This document shows positions 31,078-40,826 of a stretch of DNA of 64,000 nucleotides, piece by piece; within the stretch, counting starts at the first letter, position 1; every line of letters begins with the position of its first letter. The stretch comes from Pseudomonas allokribbensis (GTDB lineage: Bacteria; Pseudomonadota; Gammaproteobacteria; Pseudomonadales; Pseudomonadaceae), in NCBI RefSeq assembly GCF_014863605.1, contig NZ_CP062252.1, positions 3,047,001 through 3,111,000 of the forward strand. The letters are read 5' to 3'. The notes beneath the pieces were generated by a model. That model did no database searches and was not told where the DNA came from. It worked only from the letters and a program-made list of their open reading frames with translations. Made by a program: the position numbers and the translations under genes.

Positions 31078-33852
31078 CTAGAAGTGTTGGATAAACAGAT
31101 TGACCGGGACATCCCCCAGCGCAGCGCTGACCTCCAGCTCCCTGTTTTTTGTGACTGCGGTGCTCGAAAAAAGTCCCTTCAGATTTTCGTCCAAGGCGGC
31201 GAACGGTAATTCGACCCGCGTATCGCCCCAGCGCAGCGCATCGACCTGCGGGACGGCACCGTTTTCCAGCAGTGTTGCGCAACGGATCGGCACGATGACG
31301 ATTGCCCGTTGCCCCCCATGCTCACGGGCAAACGCGAGCACGTTGTGCGCCTGGCTGCCCAGCACCTCGAGGGCCTGGTACGAGCCTCGGCGAAACAACT
31401 CGGTGTGTTCGGCGCGCAGGTTCAGTACCTGAGCGATCAACGCTTGCTTGATGCGCCCGTTGCGCCAGTTCGACAGCAGTTCCGATACGGGAGCAGGTTT
31501 CAGTGATTGTTCACGCAAGCTGTAGTCCACCGGCCGGCGGTTGTCCGGATCCACAAGGCTGAAATCCCAGCACTCGTTGCCCTGATACAGATCCGGTACG
31601 CCCGGTACGGTCACGTGCAGCAAGGTTTGCGCCAGACTGTTGAGGGCGCCGGCCGCGGCGATGCTGTTGACGCTCTTGGCCAGTGCCCCTCGCAGCAACT
31701 CACCTTCCGGAGCGAGTAACAACTGTTCGGTGAAGGATTGCGCGGCGTTTTCGTAGGCTTCGTTCGGCGCACTCCAGCTGCTTTGCAGCTTGGCTTCGCG
31801 CAGGGCTTTCTGCTGCCATTGCCAGATGCGTTTGGCGTAGTCGGCGAATCCATCCTGATCGTCGTTGTGCAGTTCCAGCGGCCAACTGCCGAGCAGCGCC
31901 TGATAGAGGATCAACTCGTCAGCAGCCGACGGCATCTGATCGTCGCAGCGCAACGGCCGGGCGAGGGCGCGCCACAGCTCGACCTGTTCGACGTACCAGT
32001 GGCTGCGCTCGCTGAGTACGGCCAGGCGCGCGCGGGTGTCTTCGCCGCGCTTGTGGTCGTGGGTGGCGGTGGCCAGCAGGTTGTCGGGGAATGTCGCCAG
32101 ACGTTGCAGGTTTGTTGCGTGAAAATCACTGACCGGGGCGCTGAACTGTTCTGTGTTGTAGCCCACGTCATTGCGCGAAAGCAGCACCGCCGAGCGGTAC
32201 AGCGCGGTGTCTTCCACGGCTTTGGCGGCGGCGGGTGAGGTCAGTTGCTGAAAGCGTACGCAGGCGTGGCGCAGGATCTTGCGCGACCGTCCGCGGGGTT
32301 TGCGCTGCCACGGCTGGCCGCCGAGCCAGGCGGACATGGACCCAAGCACCGGCCAGTCGCTTTCGTTCAATGTCTGGCGCGCACCTTCCATGGCCTGCTG
32401 GAAAAACACCTCGTCCTGCGCCGAACGGCCCATCGCACTGATGTAGGTGCGATACACCGGGAAATGCACGATCAACGCCTGTAACACCCGGCGGATCGAG
32501 CCGAGCGTGAGGTCGCGGGTCATCAGGTCGTCCCGCGCCACTTGCAACAGCGCCTGGGCAACGCTTTCGCAATCACTGGCCAGCGAGCCGTTGAGAATCT
32601 GCTGACGCGCCAGCCGTGCTTCTTCGATAAACGCCGCGGGGCGCTCGGTGCGGCGTTGCCACAAGTCGCCAAGTACGTGTTCACCGGCCGGGTCGTGTTG
32701 CAGCAGCGATAGCTGATTCATGAACTCGTAACCGGTGCTGCCATCCACCGCCCAGTCGGCGCGAAGGGTTTCACCGTCGCCGAGAATCTTCTCGACGTAG
32801 ATCGGCAAGTGTCGCCCCGGCGCCAGAAAGTCGAGGCGTCGACGTAGCTTGCGGCAATAGCCTCGGGGATCGGCGAGGCCGTCGATGTGGTCGATGCGCA
32901 GACCGTCGATCAAGCCTTCTCCGATCAACTGGAAGATCTTGCCGTGGGTAGCTTCGAACACGGCAGGCCGTTCGACACGCAAACCGCCGAGTTCGTTGAT
33001 GTCGAAGAAGCGTCGCCAGTTGATGTCGTCCGCCGCCGTGCGCCAACTGGCCAGGCGATAGCTTTGCTGCTCCAGTAGTTGATGCAGACGCTGGAAACCG
33101 TCGTCGGTCTTTGAGTCGTAGTGCGTCAAGTTGCGCTGGATGGTTTGCAGGATGTGCGGGTCGCTGGCCAGTTGCTGGAGTTCTTCCTTGAGCGGGAGGG
33201 CCAGCGAGCGGGCGTCAGTCTGGTAGCTGAGGGTGCTGAAGCGATCGGCCAGCGACTTGAGTGCTTCGTTTGTCGGCTCGTCGGGTTTGAGCAGTTCGCC
33301 GTAATCGCCGGGACAGATCGGGAAGTGATGCTCGTAATGTTCGACATGGAAGGTGCCGCACTCGGCGTTGAACACCAGCGGCAGCGTGCCGTCCTGCAAC
33401 GCGACGCCGTAATCGCTGCCAAGAAAGGGCAGCAGCAACTGGCCTTCCATCAACGGATCGGGCGAGTGCCACTGGATATCGAAGAACTCGCCATAGGGGC
33501 TGAGCCGGCCCCATTCCAGCAAATCGAGCCACCACGGATTGTCACCGCCACCGACCGCCATGTGGTTGGAGACGATGTCGAGGATCAGCCCCATGCCGTG
33601 TTCGCGCAGGGCCGCGACCAGCCGGCGCAAGGCCGGTTCGCCGCCAAGTTCAGGGTTGACCCGGGTCGGGTCGACCACATCGTAGCCGTGCATGGAACCG
33701 GCGCGGGCGGCGAGCAGCGGCGAGGCGTAAACATGGCTGATGCCGAGCCGGGCAAAGTACGCCACCAGCGGCACCGCCTGATCGAGGGTGAAACCTTTAT
33801 GGAATTGCAGGCGCACCGTGGCCCGCAACGACTGGCCTGGCGGTGCACTCAT
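31078..33852 (-). CDS. treY: malto-oligosyltrehalose synthase TreY
   Basis: The 924-residue GH13_26 enzyme converts the reducing-end alpha-1,4 bond of malto-oligosaccharides to an alpha,alpha-1,1 bond. Motifs include ISHVYASPLLAARAGSMHGYDVVDP, ILDIVSNHMAVGG, GLRIDHIDGLADPRGY (nucleophile) and IYVEKILGDGE (acid). The length fits the longer Pseudomonas form. The start overlaps the malQ stop (ATGA), indicating translational coupling. The product is the substrate of TreZ, encoded two genes upstream in the operon. Confidence 0.95.
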   Translation of the reverse strand: MSAPPGQSLRATVRLQFHKGFTLDQAVPLVAYFARLGISHVYASPLLAARAGSMHGYDVVDPTRVNPELGGEPALRRLVAALREHGMGLILDIVSNHMAVGGGDNPWWLDLLEWGRLSPYGEFFDIQWHSPDPLMEGQLLLPFLGSDYGVALQDGTLPLVFNAECGTFHVEHYEHHFPICPGDYGELLKPDEPTNEALKSLADRFSTLSYQTDARSLALPLKEELQQLASDPHILQTIQRNLTHYDSKTDDGFQRLHQLLEQQSYRLASWRTAADDINWRRFFDINELGGLRVERPAVFEATHGKIFQLIGEGLIDGLRIDHIDGLADPRGYCRKLRRRLDFLAPGRHLPIYVEKILGDGETLRADWAVDGSTGYEFMNQLSLLQHDPAGEHVLGDLWQRRTERPAAFIEEARLARQQILNGSLASDCESVAQALLQVARDDLMTRDLTLGSIRRVLQALIVHFPVYRTYISAMGRSAQDEVFFQQAMEGARQTLNESDWPVLGSMSAWLGGQPWQRKPRGRSRKILRHACVRFQQLTSPAAAKAVEDTALYRSAVLLSRNDVGYNTEQFSAPVSDFHATNLQRLATFPDNLLATATHDHKRGEDTRARLAVLSERSHWYVEQVELWRALARPLRCDDQMPSAADELILYQALLGSWPLELHNDDQDGFADYAKRIWQWQQKALREAKLQSSWSAPNEAYENAAQSFTEQLLLAPEGELLRGALAKSVNSIAAAGALNSLAQTLLHVTVPGVPDLYQGNECWDFSLVDPDNRRPVDYSLREQSLKPAPVSELLSNWRNGRIKQALIAQVLNLRAEHTELFRRGSYQALEVLGSQAHNVLAFAREHGGQRAIVIVPIRCATLLENGAVPQVDALRWGDTRVELPFAALDENLKGLFSSTAVTKNRELEVSAALGDVPVNLFIQHF

Positions 33853-35927
33853 TGGTCACGCTCGGCCGCCTGAAGGCGGGCGCAGGCGAGCAGTTCCAGA
33901 CGTCGCGCGGCATCGACCCCATCGAGCAACGTTTCGCTGGTGCCCGGCAGGCGCCGCGACCAGTTGGGGTGGGTGTCGATGGTGCCGGGCAGATTAGCCT
34001 GTTCGTCCAGGCCCAACGCGTCTTCCAGCGGCAGAAGCACCAGCGGCGCGCGGGTGTGGCCGAGGAAACGGACACTGGCGTCGACCACTTGATCGGCCTC
34101 GTGGGATTCCTCGCGAAAGTTCTGTGGATCCTGGCTCAAGGCACCCCGGAGGCCTTCGCGCTCGCGTTCGCGATAACGGCGCCAGTCGATTTCACCGTTG
34201 GCGTCGATCAGCCCGAGTCGCGCATTCCAGTCGATGTCCCGGCCATGCCACCAGCCATTGAGCGTCGGGAGGTCGTGGGTGCTGGTGGTGGCCAGCGCGT
34301 TGTCCGGCCAGTCGAGGATCGGTTTGAAATGGGTGTTGTCCTGCTCGAACAACAGCACGCGCATGCCGAGCATCGCGCGGGCGATCAGTTTTTCCCGCAG
34401 GCCATCGGGCACGGTACCGAGGTCTTCGCCCAGCACGATGGCTTGATGGCGGTGTGATTCGAGGGTCAGCAGACGCAGCAAATCGTCCACCGGGTAATAC
34501 AGGTAAGCACCGTCCGCCGGTGCCGCGCCATTCGGGATCACCCACAGCCGTTGCAGGCCCATCACATGGTCGATGCGCAGGCCACCGGCGTGGGCGAAGT
34601 TGGCGCGCAGCATGTCGATGAAGGCACGAAAACCATTGCGTATCAGGCCTTCCGGGGAGAATGCAGAGATGCCCCAGCCCTGGCCGGAGCGATTGAGGAT
34701 GTCAGGTGGCGCACCGACGGTCAGCGACGCCAGCAATTCGTCCTGAAAACTCCAGGCCTGACTGCCGGCGCCGTCGGCCCCCACCGCCAGATCAGCGATC
34801 AGACCGATGCCCATGCCGGCGCTGCGAGCGGCGTTCTGTGCACGCTCCAGGCAGCGGTGGATCAACCATTGGCAAAACGCGAAGTAGCCGATGCGCTCGG
34901 CGTATTCCTCGGCAAACGCACCGAGGGCGGCACCTCGCGGGTCGTGCCAGTGCTCCGGCCATTCACGCCAGTCGAGATTTTCGCCCCGGGCGGCGCGCAT
35001 TTCCTGAATGGCTTCGAAGCGGCAGTGGTTTTCCAGCGCTTCGCCACCCGCATCGCGGTAACTGGAGAAGTCCGCCTGCAACGGATGCTCGCCACGGGTG
35101 AAGCCTTCGTACAACGCTTGCAACAGCTTTTGCTTGGCGTCGGCGGCGCTGGGCCAGTCGATCAGTTTCAGGTTTTCCAGTTGCTCGAATTGATCCGCCA
35201 GGCCGGCGGTGTCGATGGCATCACGCAGGGCGCGCTCGCCGAGAATCGTCCCCGGCGCGGCATACAGCGAATTGAGAAACAGACGGCTGGACGGCGAATA
35301 CGGGCTGTAGCGCCCGGTATCGGCGCTGAACATCGCGTGCAACGGGCTGATGGCCAAGGCATCGGCACCGCGTTCGCCGGCGCTGCGGGCCAGTTCTTCC
35401 AACGCCTGGGTGTCGCCGAAACCACCGTCGCCGGGGCGGCGCAGGCTGTAAAGCTGCACGCTCAGGCCCCAGGCGCGAGGGATCGGGCTGTCCACGGCAT
35501 CGCCCACGCTGTAGCAGCGCTCGGGGGCCACGGCCAGGGTGAATTGTTGACCGGCGATGTGAACTTGCTGATAACCGACCGGGATCTCACCGGGCAACAC
35601 CGCATCGGCATCCAGCTTGAGCGACAGCCGCGTGCCGTCCTCCAGATGAATTTCACAGGGACTTTCAGGTTCGAAATAGCGCGCCAGATCCAGATCCGCG
35701 CCGACATCGGCAGTCAGCAAGGGCGGCAGTTGGCGGTCCTGTTGCACTTGTTGCAGTTCCAGCAGGCTGGCGTCGATTTCCTGGGCTGAGCCGGCCGGGT
35801 GACCGAGCCCGGTAAGGACATTGCGCAGCACGGCCGGCGCGACTCTCTGCGGGCGGCCATTGGCATCGATCCAGTCGACCGCAAGGCCGGCTCGGCTGGC
35901 GAGAATTTCCAGTTGCGCATCGCTCAT
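33849..35927 (-). CDS. malQ: 4-alpha-glucanotransferase (amylomaltase) MalQ
   Basis: The 692-residue GH77 enzyme transfers glucan segments between malto-oligosaccharides, lengthening short chains so that TreY/TreZ can use them. Visible motifs are IGLIADLAVGADGAGSQAW, GLRIDHVMGLQRLWVIP (nucleophile Asp) and VLGEDLGTVPDGLREK (acid Glu). I start at the ATG at 35927 (MSDAQLEILASRAGL), which overlaps the treZ stop by ATGA and has a GGAGAG ribosome-binding site; longer in-frame starts lie inside treZ. It is coupled to treY downstream by another 4-bp overlap. Confidence 0.93.
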   Translation of the reverse strand: MSDAQLEILASRAGLAVDWIDANGRPQRVAPAVLRNVLTGLGHPAGSAQEIDASLLELQQVQQDRQLPPLLTADVGADLDLARYFEPESPCEIHLEDGTRLSLKLDADAVLPGEIPVGYQQVHIAGQQFTLAVAPERCYSVGDAVDSPIPRAWGLSVQLYSLRRPGDGGFGDTQALEELARSAGERGADALAISPLHAMFSADTGRYSPYSPSSRLFLNSLYAAPGTILGERALRDAIDTAGLADQFEQLENLKLIDWPSAADAKQKLLQALYEGFTRGEHPLQADFSSYRDAGGEALENHCRFEAIQEMRAARGENLDWREWPEHWHDPRGAALGAFAEEYAERIGYFAFCQWLIHRCLERAQNAARSAGMGIGLIADLAVGADGAGSQAWSFQDELLASLTVGAPPDILNRSGQGWGISAFSPEGLIRNGFRAFIDMLRANFAHAGGLRIDHVMGLQRLWVIPNGAAPADGAYLYYPVDDLLRLLTLESHRHQAIVLGEDLGTVPDGLREKLIARAMLGMRVLLFEQDNTHFKPILDWPDNALATTSTHDLPTLNGWWHGRDIDWNARLGLIDANGEIDWRRYREREREGLRGALSQDPQNFREESHEADQVVDASVRFLGHTRAPLVLLPLEDALGLDEQANLPGTIDTHPNWSRRLPGTSETLLDGVDAARRLELLACARLQAAERDQ

Positions 35928-37726
35928 AGGCGCTCTCCATCCAGGGGTGGCAAAGGGGTTGCGGCCGTGAGGCTGACGAGCGCGCAATACGGGGGCAGTC
36001 GGCCCGCGTCCTGCAGGTCGGCGGCGGGCGGTTGCTGCAAGAGCCACACCGCGTCGGCCTGTGGTGGGTTGACCACTGGCGTGTCACTGAGGTTCAGGTC
36101 GATTTGCAGCTCGCTGCCATCGCCCAGACGCCAGCGTGCACTCACGGCGCCAAACCCCAGCACCTGTGCACCGAGTGCCTGGGTGCCGGGCAAATGCGGG
36201 GTGATGTGTTGGTGGCGCAGCTGCAACAGGTGTCGATACAGCGCAAGCGTTGTCTGCTGTTTCGGCGTGCCGCTGCCGATCAGCCTCGGTTGCGAGGCGT
36301 GAAACGTCTGCTCGGCGTTGGGATCGGGAATCTGCTCGCGGCGTTGCGGATCGGCGAAGGCGCTGAACGCGGCGAACTCGTTACGCCGGCCTTCGCGCAC
36401 AAGCTTCGCGAGCTCGCCGTGATGGCTGGTGAAGAACAGGAACGGTTGCTCGGCAGCGTATTCGTCGCCCATGAACACCAGCGGAATCATCGGTGACAGC
36501 AGCAACAACACCGTAGCGGCCTGAAGCGCGCGCGGATCGGCCAGTTGATGCAGGCGCTCGCCGAAGGCGCGGTTACCGATCTGGTCATGGTTCTGCAGGA
36601 ACAGCACGAACGCGGTGGACGGCAGATGTTCGCTCGGCTCGCCACGGGGTGTGCCGTGGCGGGTCAGATGGCCCTGAAACACAAAACCCTGACTCAGGCA
36701 GCGGGCCAATTGCTCGGTGGGGTGTTCGGCGTAGTCGGCGTAATAGGCATCGGTTTCGCCGGTCAGCAGCACGTGCAGGGCATTGTGGCCGTCGTCGTTC
36801 CACTGGGCATCGTAGGCGTCTTCCAGCAGGCTGGCCTGATTGTGCTCGTTCTCCACGGTCAGCCAGACATGCCGCGCCGGGTCAATCTGCTGCCGTATGC
36901 GCTGCGCCAGTTCAGGCAGGAAGTCGGGGCTTTCTATGGCATGCACCGCATCCAGGCGCAGTCCGTCGAAACAGTATTCGAGCAGCCACATCAAGGCGTT
37001 TTCGACGAAGAAGTCCCGTACTTCGCGGCAGCGGAAATCAATGGCCGCGCCCCAGGGGGTGTGTTTGTCTTCGCGAAAGAAACCCTTGGCGTAGCGATGC
37101 AGGTAATTGCCGTCGGGGCCGAAGTGGTTGTAGACCACGTCGAGAATCACCGCCAGGCCATAACCGTGGGCGCTGTCGATCAGGTGTTTGAGTTGTTCCG
37201 GCGTGCCATAGGAAGCTTGCGGCGCGTAGTGCAGCACGCCGTCGTAGCCCCAGTTGCGCTCGCCGGGAAACTGCGCGATCGGCATCAGTTCGATGGCGGT
37301 GATGCCCAACCCGGCGAGGCGCGCCAGATGCTGCTCGACTTCGGCAAAACCGCCGAGGGCGCCGACATGCAGCTCGTAAATCACTGCTTCGTTCCAGGGC
37401 CGACCCTGCCACGTTGTATTCCGCCAGGCATAGGCGTGCGGATCGACGACCACGCTTTGGCGGTCGAGGTCGCCGTCCTGCGCCCTGGAGGCCGGGTCGG
37501 GCACCTCCAGTTCGCCGTCGATGTTGTAGCGGTAGCGACTGCCGGCGGGGCAGCGGCTCTTGATCACGAACCAGCCGTCAGCCTGCGGCAGCATGGGCAG
37601 AGACCGACCGTTGCCCAGCTCGACGCTGACGTAAAACGCATCCGGCGCCCACAACGCGAATTGCGTGTGGTCGGCATCCAGCATGATCGCGCCGTGGGGC
37701 CAGGTTTCAAGGGACCGTAACGGCAT
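35924..37726 (-). CDS. treZ: malto-oligosyltrehalose trehalohydrolase TreZ
   Basis: The 600-residue GH13_10 enzyme releases trehalose from malto-oligosyltrehalose. A CBM48-like N-terminal domain (about 10-100) precedes the barrel. Motifs include VIYELHVGALGGF, LDVVYNHFGPDGNYL, CFDGLRLDAVHAI (nucleophile) and WLTVENEHNQASLL (acid). The start at 37726 has a GGGAGG ribosome-binding site and is 18 bases after glgA. It works in series with TreY; both are coupled with malQ in the same operon. Confidence 0.94.
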   Translation of the reverse strand: MPLRSLETWPHGAIMLDADHTQFALWAPDAFYVSVELGNGRSLPMLPQADGWFVIKSRCPAGSRYRYNIDGELEVPDPASRAQDGDLDRQSVVVDPHAYAWRNTTWQGRPWNEAVIYELHVGALGGFAEVEQHLARLAGLGITAIELMPIAQFPGERNWGYDGVLHYAPQASYGTPEQLKHLIDSAHGYGLAVILDVVYNHFGPDGNYLHRYAKGFFREDKHTPWGAAIDFRCREVRDFFVENALMWLLEYCFDGLRLDAVHAIESPDFLPELAQRIRQQIDPARHVWLTVENEHNQASLLEDAYDAQWNDDGHNALHVLLTGETDAYYADYAEHPTEQLARCLSQGFVFQGHLTRHGTPRGEPSEHLPSTAFVLFLQNHDQIGNRAFGERLHQLADPRALQAATVLLLLSPMIPLVFMGDEYAAEQPFLFFTSHHGELAKLVREGRRNEFAAFSAFADPQRREQIPDPNAEQTFHASQPRLIGSGTPKQQTTLALYRHLLQLRHQHITPHLPGTQALGAQVLGFGAVSARWRLGDGSELQIDLNLSDTPVVNPPQADAVWLLQQPPAADLQDAGRLPPYCALVSLTAATPLPPLDGERL

Positions 37727-37744
37727 CGTTGAAAACCTCCCTGG

Positions 37745-39331
37745 TTATTTGTGGTGCGTTTTACCCAGCGCCTTGGCCACCAGTTGTTCGTAGAGTTCGG
37801 CGTAGGGTTCGACGGCCTTGCACCAGTTGAACGGGGCAGCCATCGCCCGGCAGCGCATGGCGTGCAGCAGATCCGGGAAGGCAAACACCTTGAACGCGCG
37901 ACTCAGGGCTTCGCGGTAGCTGTCAGCCGTGGACTCGTTGAACAGGAACCCGGTGACGCCGTTTTCAATGGTGTCGGCCAGCCCGCCGGTGTTGCGCGCC
38001 ACCGGCAGCGAGCCGAAACGCTGGGCGTACATCTGGCTCAAACCGCAAGGTTCGTAACGCGACGGCATCAGCAGGAAATCGCTGCCGGCGAACATCCGCC
38101 GGGCGTCGGTTTCATTGAAGCCGATGCGCACGCCAATCTGGCCGGGAAAACGCAGGGCCAGTTCGCGCATGGCCTGTTCCTCTTCCGGCTCGCCGCGTCC
38201 GATGATGGCGATCTGGCCACCGTTCTGAACGATGTACTCGGAGACGGCTTCGGTCAGGTCGAGGCCTTTTTGATAAACCAGCCGCGACACCACGGCAAAC
38301 AGCGGGCCTTCCGAGTCTTTCAGACCAAACAACTCACGTACGTGGGCGGCGTTGACGGCCTTGCCTTCCCAGTCGCCGATGGCAAACGGCGCGAACAGGT
38401 GCGGATCGGTGGCGGCGTCCCAGCTCTCGTCGATACCGTTGGGGATGCCGCTGAGCAAACCTTGCTGGGTCTTGGCGGCGAGAAAGCCGTCGAGGCCGCA
38501 GCCGAAATCAGGGGTGGTGATTTCCTGCGCGTAGGTGGCGCTGACCGTGGTGATGTGGCTCGAATAGGCCATGCCGGCCTTGAGGAACGACATCTTGCCG
38601 TAGAACTCCATGCCTTCCTGCTGCAGGGCATGGGCGGGAATCCCGAGTTCCGGGCACGAGCCGAGGCTGGTCACGCCTTGATAGGCGAGGTTGTGAATGG
38701 TGAACAGGGTCGGCGTGCGTTGCCCGCGCCAGTGCATGTAGGCAGGCGCCAGACCGGCCGGCCAGTCATGGGCGTGCACCAGATCCGGGCACCAGTGGAT
38801 TTGTGCGAGGTTGGCGGCGATATCGGCGGCGGCCAGGCCCAGACGGGCGAAGCGGATGTGGTTGTCCGGCCAGTCACGGCCGTTGTTGGCGCCATAAGGG
38901 CCGCCGTCGCGTGCGTAGAGTTCAGGGCAGATCAACACATAAATGACCAGGCCGTCAGGCATGTCCATGCGCCCGATCTTGCACGGTGGCAGCGCGGCGT
39001 GGCCGCCCAGTTCGCCGATGATGTGGATCGGATTTTCACTGTTCATCACTTGCGGGTAACCGGGGATCAGCACCCGGACATCATGCAGATGCGCCATCGC
39101 GCGGGGCAGGGCGGCAGAAACGTCACCAAGACCGCCGGTCTTCACCAGATCGGCGATTTCCGAGGTCACGAACAACACTTTCTTCTTGTTGGGATTCTGA
39201 CTGGCTACCGGTGTCAGCGTCTTGGTGCCCGGGACGTTGATCGACCGGCTGCCGGGAACGCTCACGGTGCTCGATTCGCCGACCGGCTGATGAGCACGCT
39301 CTCCCTGAATATCCAATGCCGCACTGATCAT
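37745..39331 (-). CDS. glgA: glycogen synthase GlgA (GT5)
   Basis: The 528-residue protein is a GT5 glycosyltransferase that extends alpha-1,4-glucan from a sugar nucleotide. The donor/acceptor-loop motif KTGGLGDVSAALP appears near residue 65, and the C-terminal EPCGLSQMYAQRFG with GGLADTI is typical. About 50 extra residues precede the first strand (KKKVLFVTSEIADL), rich in Ser/Pro/Thr and probably disordered. The ATG at 39331 has GGGAGA upstream; a longer frame exists but has no support. It leads the minus-strand operon. No glgC is present in the window, so the ADP-glucose source, if used, is elsewhere. Confidence 0.93.
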   Translation of the reverse strand: MISAALDIQGERAHQPVGESSTVSVPGSRSINVPGTKTLTPVASQNPNKKKVLFVTSEIADLVKTGGLGDVSAALPRAMAHLHDVRVLIPGYPQVMNSENPIHIIGELGGHAALPPCKIGRMDMPDGLVIYVLICPELYARDGGPYGANNGRDWPDNHIRFARLGLAAADIAANLAQIHWCPDLVHAHDWPAGLAPAYMHWRGQRTPTLFTIHNLAYQGVTSLGSCPELGIPAHALQQEGMEFYGKMSFLKAGMAYSSHITTVSATYAQEITTPDFGCGLDGFLAAKTQQGLLSGIPNGIDESWDAATDPHLFAPFAIGDWEGKAVNAAHVRELFGLKDSEGPLFAVVSRLVYQKGLDLTEAVSEYIVQNGGQIAIIGRGEPEEEQAMRELALRFPGQIGVRIGFNETDARRMFAGSDFLLMPSRYEPCGLSQMYAQRFGSLPVARNTGGLADTIENGVTGFLFNESTADSYREALSRAFKVFAFPDLLHAMRCRAMAAPFNWCKAVEPYAELYEQLVAKALGKTHHK

Positions 39332-39859
39332 ATGAATCTCCCGTTTTGTTGATCTGATTCTTGTCTTGAACAAGCGATGTCCATGGCCAAATCCTGTGGC
39401 CGGGCGCAAACGCGCCACGCATCGGTGAGCAAACGCTACCCAACACGCGCAAGCAGAATGGGTGAAGAGGCCATTGCAAGGAATGAACCAGTCGCCTTGG
39501 CCTTGTCTTTCAGATGACCCGTCGCGATCAGCAAAAGTTTCGACAAAATTTCCACATTGTGACCGACCGGTTTCGCCCCGCGAAAACCAGTCTAGGCCAG
39601 ATCCTAGAGCGGGCCAGGGCAATCGGACGAATTGTTCGACAATCTGTTGCAGGCTCACGGAAACCGTGGCTTTGAGCGGGGGATCGCACCGACGAAGTGC
39701 ATGTTTGAAGGGGTGGACGGTGCAAAACGGTGACCAGTCGGTCACGTTTTTGGGCGCGAGGAAAGTGCGTGTGCACTGTTGCGGTGCGGACAGTTGTGTT
39801 GGCGTGCGGTCAGTGGGTGCTGATTCGCGGGCAGGGGCTGCCCGCGAATTGGAGGAAAG
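39332..39859. other. 528-base intergenic region upstream of glgA
   Basis: This region should hold the promoter of the six-gene glgA operon; no AlgU-type GAACTT box is seen on the minus strand. It contains TGACCGACCGG (39560-39570) and the related palindrome TGACCAGTCGGTCA (39731-39744). The second is part of a hairpin flanked by A and T runs that probably terminates the hydroxyacid dehydrogenase gene. I see no convincing reading frame in it. Confidence 0.5.
39724..39751 (-). terminator. hairpin downstream of the hydroxyacid dehydrogenase gene
   Basis: GTGACC (39730-39735) and GGTCAC (39740-39745) pair around AGTC, flanked by AAAAC and GTTTTT. On the minus strand it lies 109 bases after the stop at 39860 and ends in a T-run. 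The same palindrome could be a TetR-type operator. Confidence 0.55.
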
Positions 39860-40813
39860 TCAGTTCAGCAGACGAATCGGTTCTCCCGCGGACCAGGCCT
39901 GAATGTCCTCGATCATCTGCGAAAAGAACTGCTGATAGTTCTGTCGGCTGACGTATCCGACATGAGGCGTGGCCAGCACATTGTCCAGCGTGCGAAACGG
40001 ATGCAGCGCCGGCAACGGTTCTTCATCGAACACATCCAGGGCTGCGCCACCGATGCGCTGTTTCTGCAAGGCCTTGATCAGCGCGGCTTCGTCGACAATC
40101 GGCCCGCGCGCCGTGTTGACCAGCAGGGCGGTTGGCTTCATCCAGTCCAGCGCCTGAGCATCGACCAGGCCACGACTGCGGTCGCTGAGCACCAGGTGCA
40201 CCGACAAAACGTCAGCCTGTTCGAACAATTGCTGCTTGCTGACATAGGTGACACCGGCCTGTTCGGCGCGCTCGGCGGTCAGGTTCTCGCTCCAGGCGAT
40301 CACCCGCATGCCGAACACCTGACCGAACTGCGCCACCCGTTGGCCGATACTGCCGAGCCCGAGAATGCCCAGGGTCTTGCCGTGCAGGTCACCGCCCAGA
40401 CCCTGTTGCCACTGGCCGGCACGCAGGGCGTTGGCCTCGTTCACCAGGTTGCGGGTGGCGGCCATGATCAGCGCCCAGGTCAGTTCCGGCGCTGCATGCT
40501 TATAGCTGTCGGTGCCGCAGACCTTGATCCCGAGCCGGGCAGCGGCCGGCATGTCCAGCGCTGCGTTGCGCATGCCGCCGGTGACCAGCAGCTTGAGGTT
40601 CGGCAAACGCTTGAGCAGGTCTTCATCGAAGCGCGTGCGTTCGCGCATCACGCAAATCACCTGGAACCGCCCGAGGCGTTCGGCCAGCGTGGCGTTGTCC
40701 GCCGGGTAATCATGGACGAAGGTCACTTCGCCGAGACTGTCGAGCACCGACCAGTCGACTACGCCCCGCGCGACGTCCTGCCAGTCATCGATCACTGCAA
40801 TCTGCACCGCCAT
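39860..40813 (-). CDS. D-2-hydroxyacid dehydrogenase family protein
   Basis: The 317-residue protein has the NAD-binding motif GILGLGSIGQRVAQFG (about residues 148-163). The catalytic triad is visible in NTARGPIVDE (Arg), FDEEPLP (Glu) and ATPHVGY (His). The family reduces 2-oxoacids to D-2-hydroxyacids or performs the reverse reaction; this branch (starting MAVQIAVIDDWQDVA) is unassigned and should not be called SerA or LdhA. It is 13 bases downstream of the exported hydrolase gene on the same strand, so the two are likely co-transcribed. A hairpin follows. Confidence 0.85.
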   Translation of the reverse strand: MAVQIAVIDDWQDVARGVVDWSVLDSLGEVTFVHDYPADNATLAERLGRFQVICVMRERTRFDEDLLKRLPNLKLLVTGGMRNAALDMPAAARLGIKVCGTDSYKHAAPELTWALIMAATRNLVNEANALRAGQWQQGLGGDLHGKTLGILGLGSIGQRVAQFGQVFGMRVIAWSENLTAERAEQAGVTYVSKQQLFEQADVLSVHLVLSDRSRGLVDAQALDWMKPTALLVNTARGPIVDEAALIKALQKQRIGGAALDVFDEEPLPALHPFRTLDNVLATPHVGYVSRQNYQQFFSQMIEDIQAWSAGEPIRLLN

Positions 40814-40826
40814 CAGCCTTGACTCC

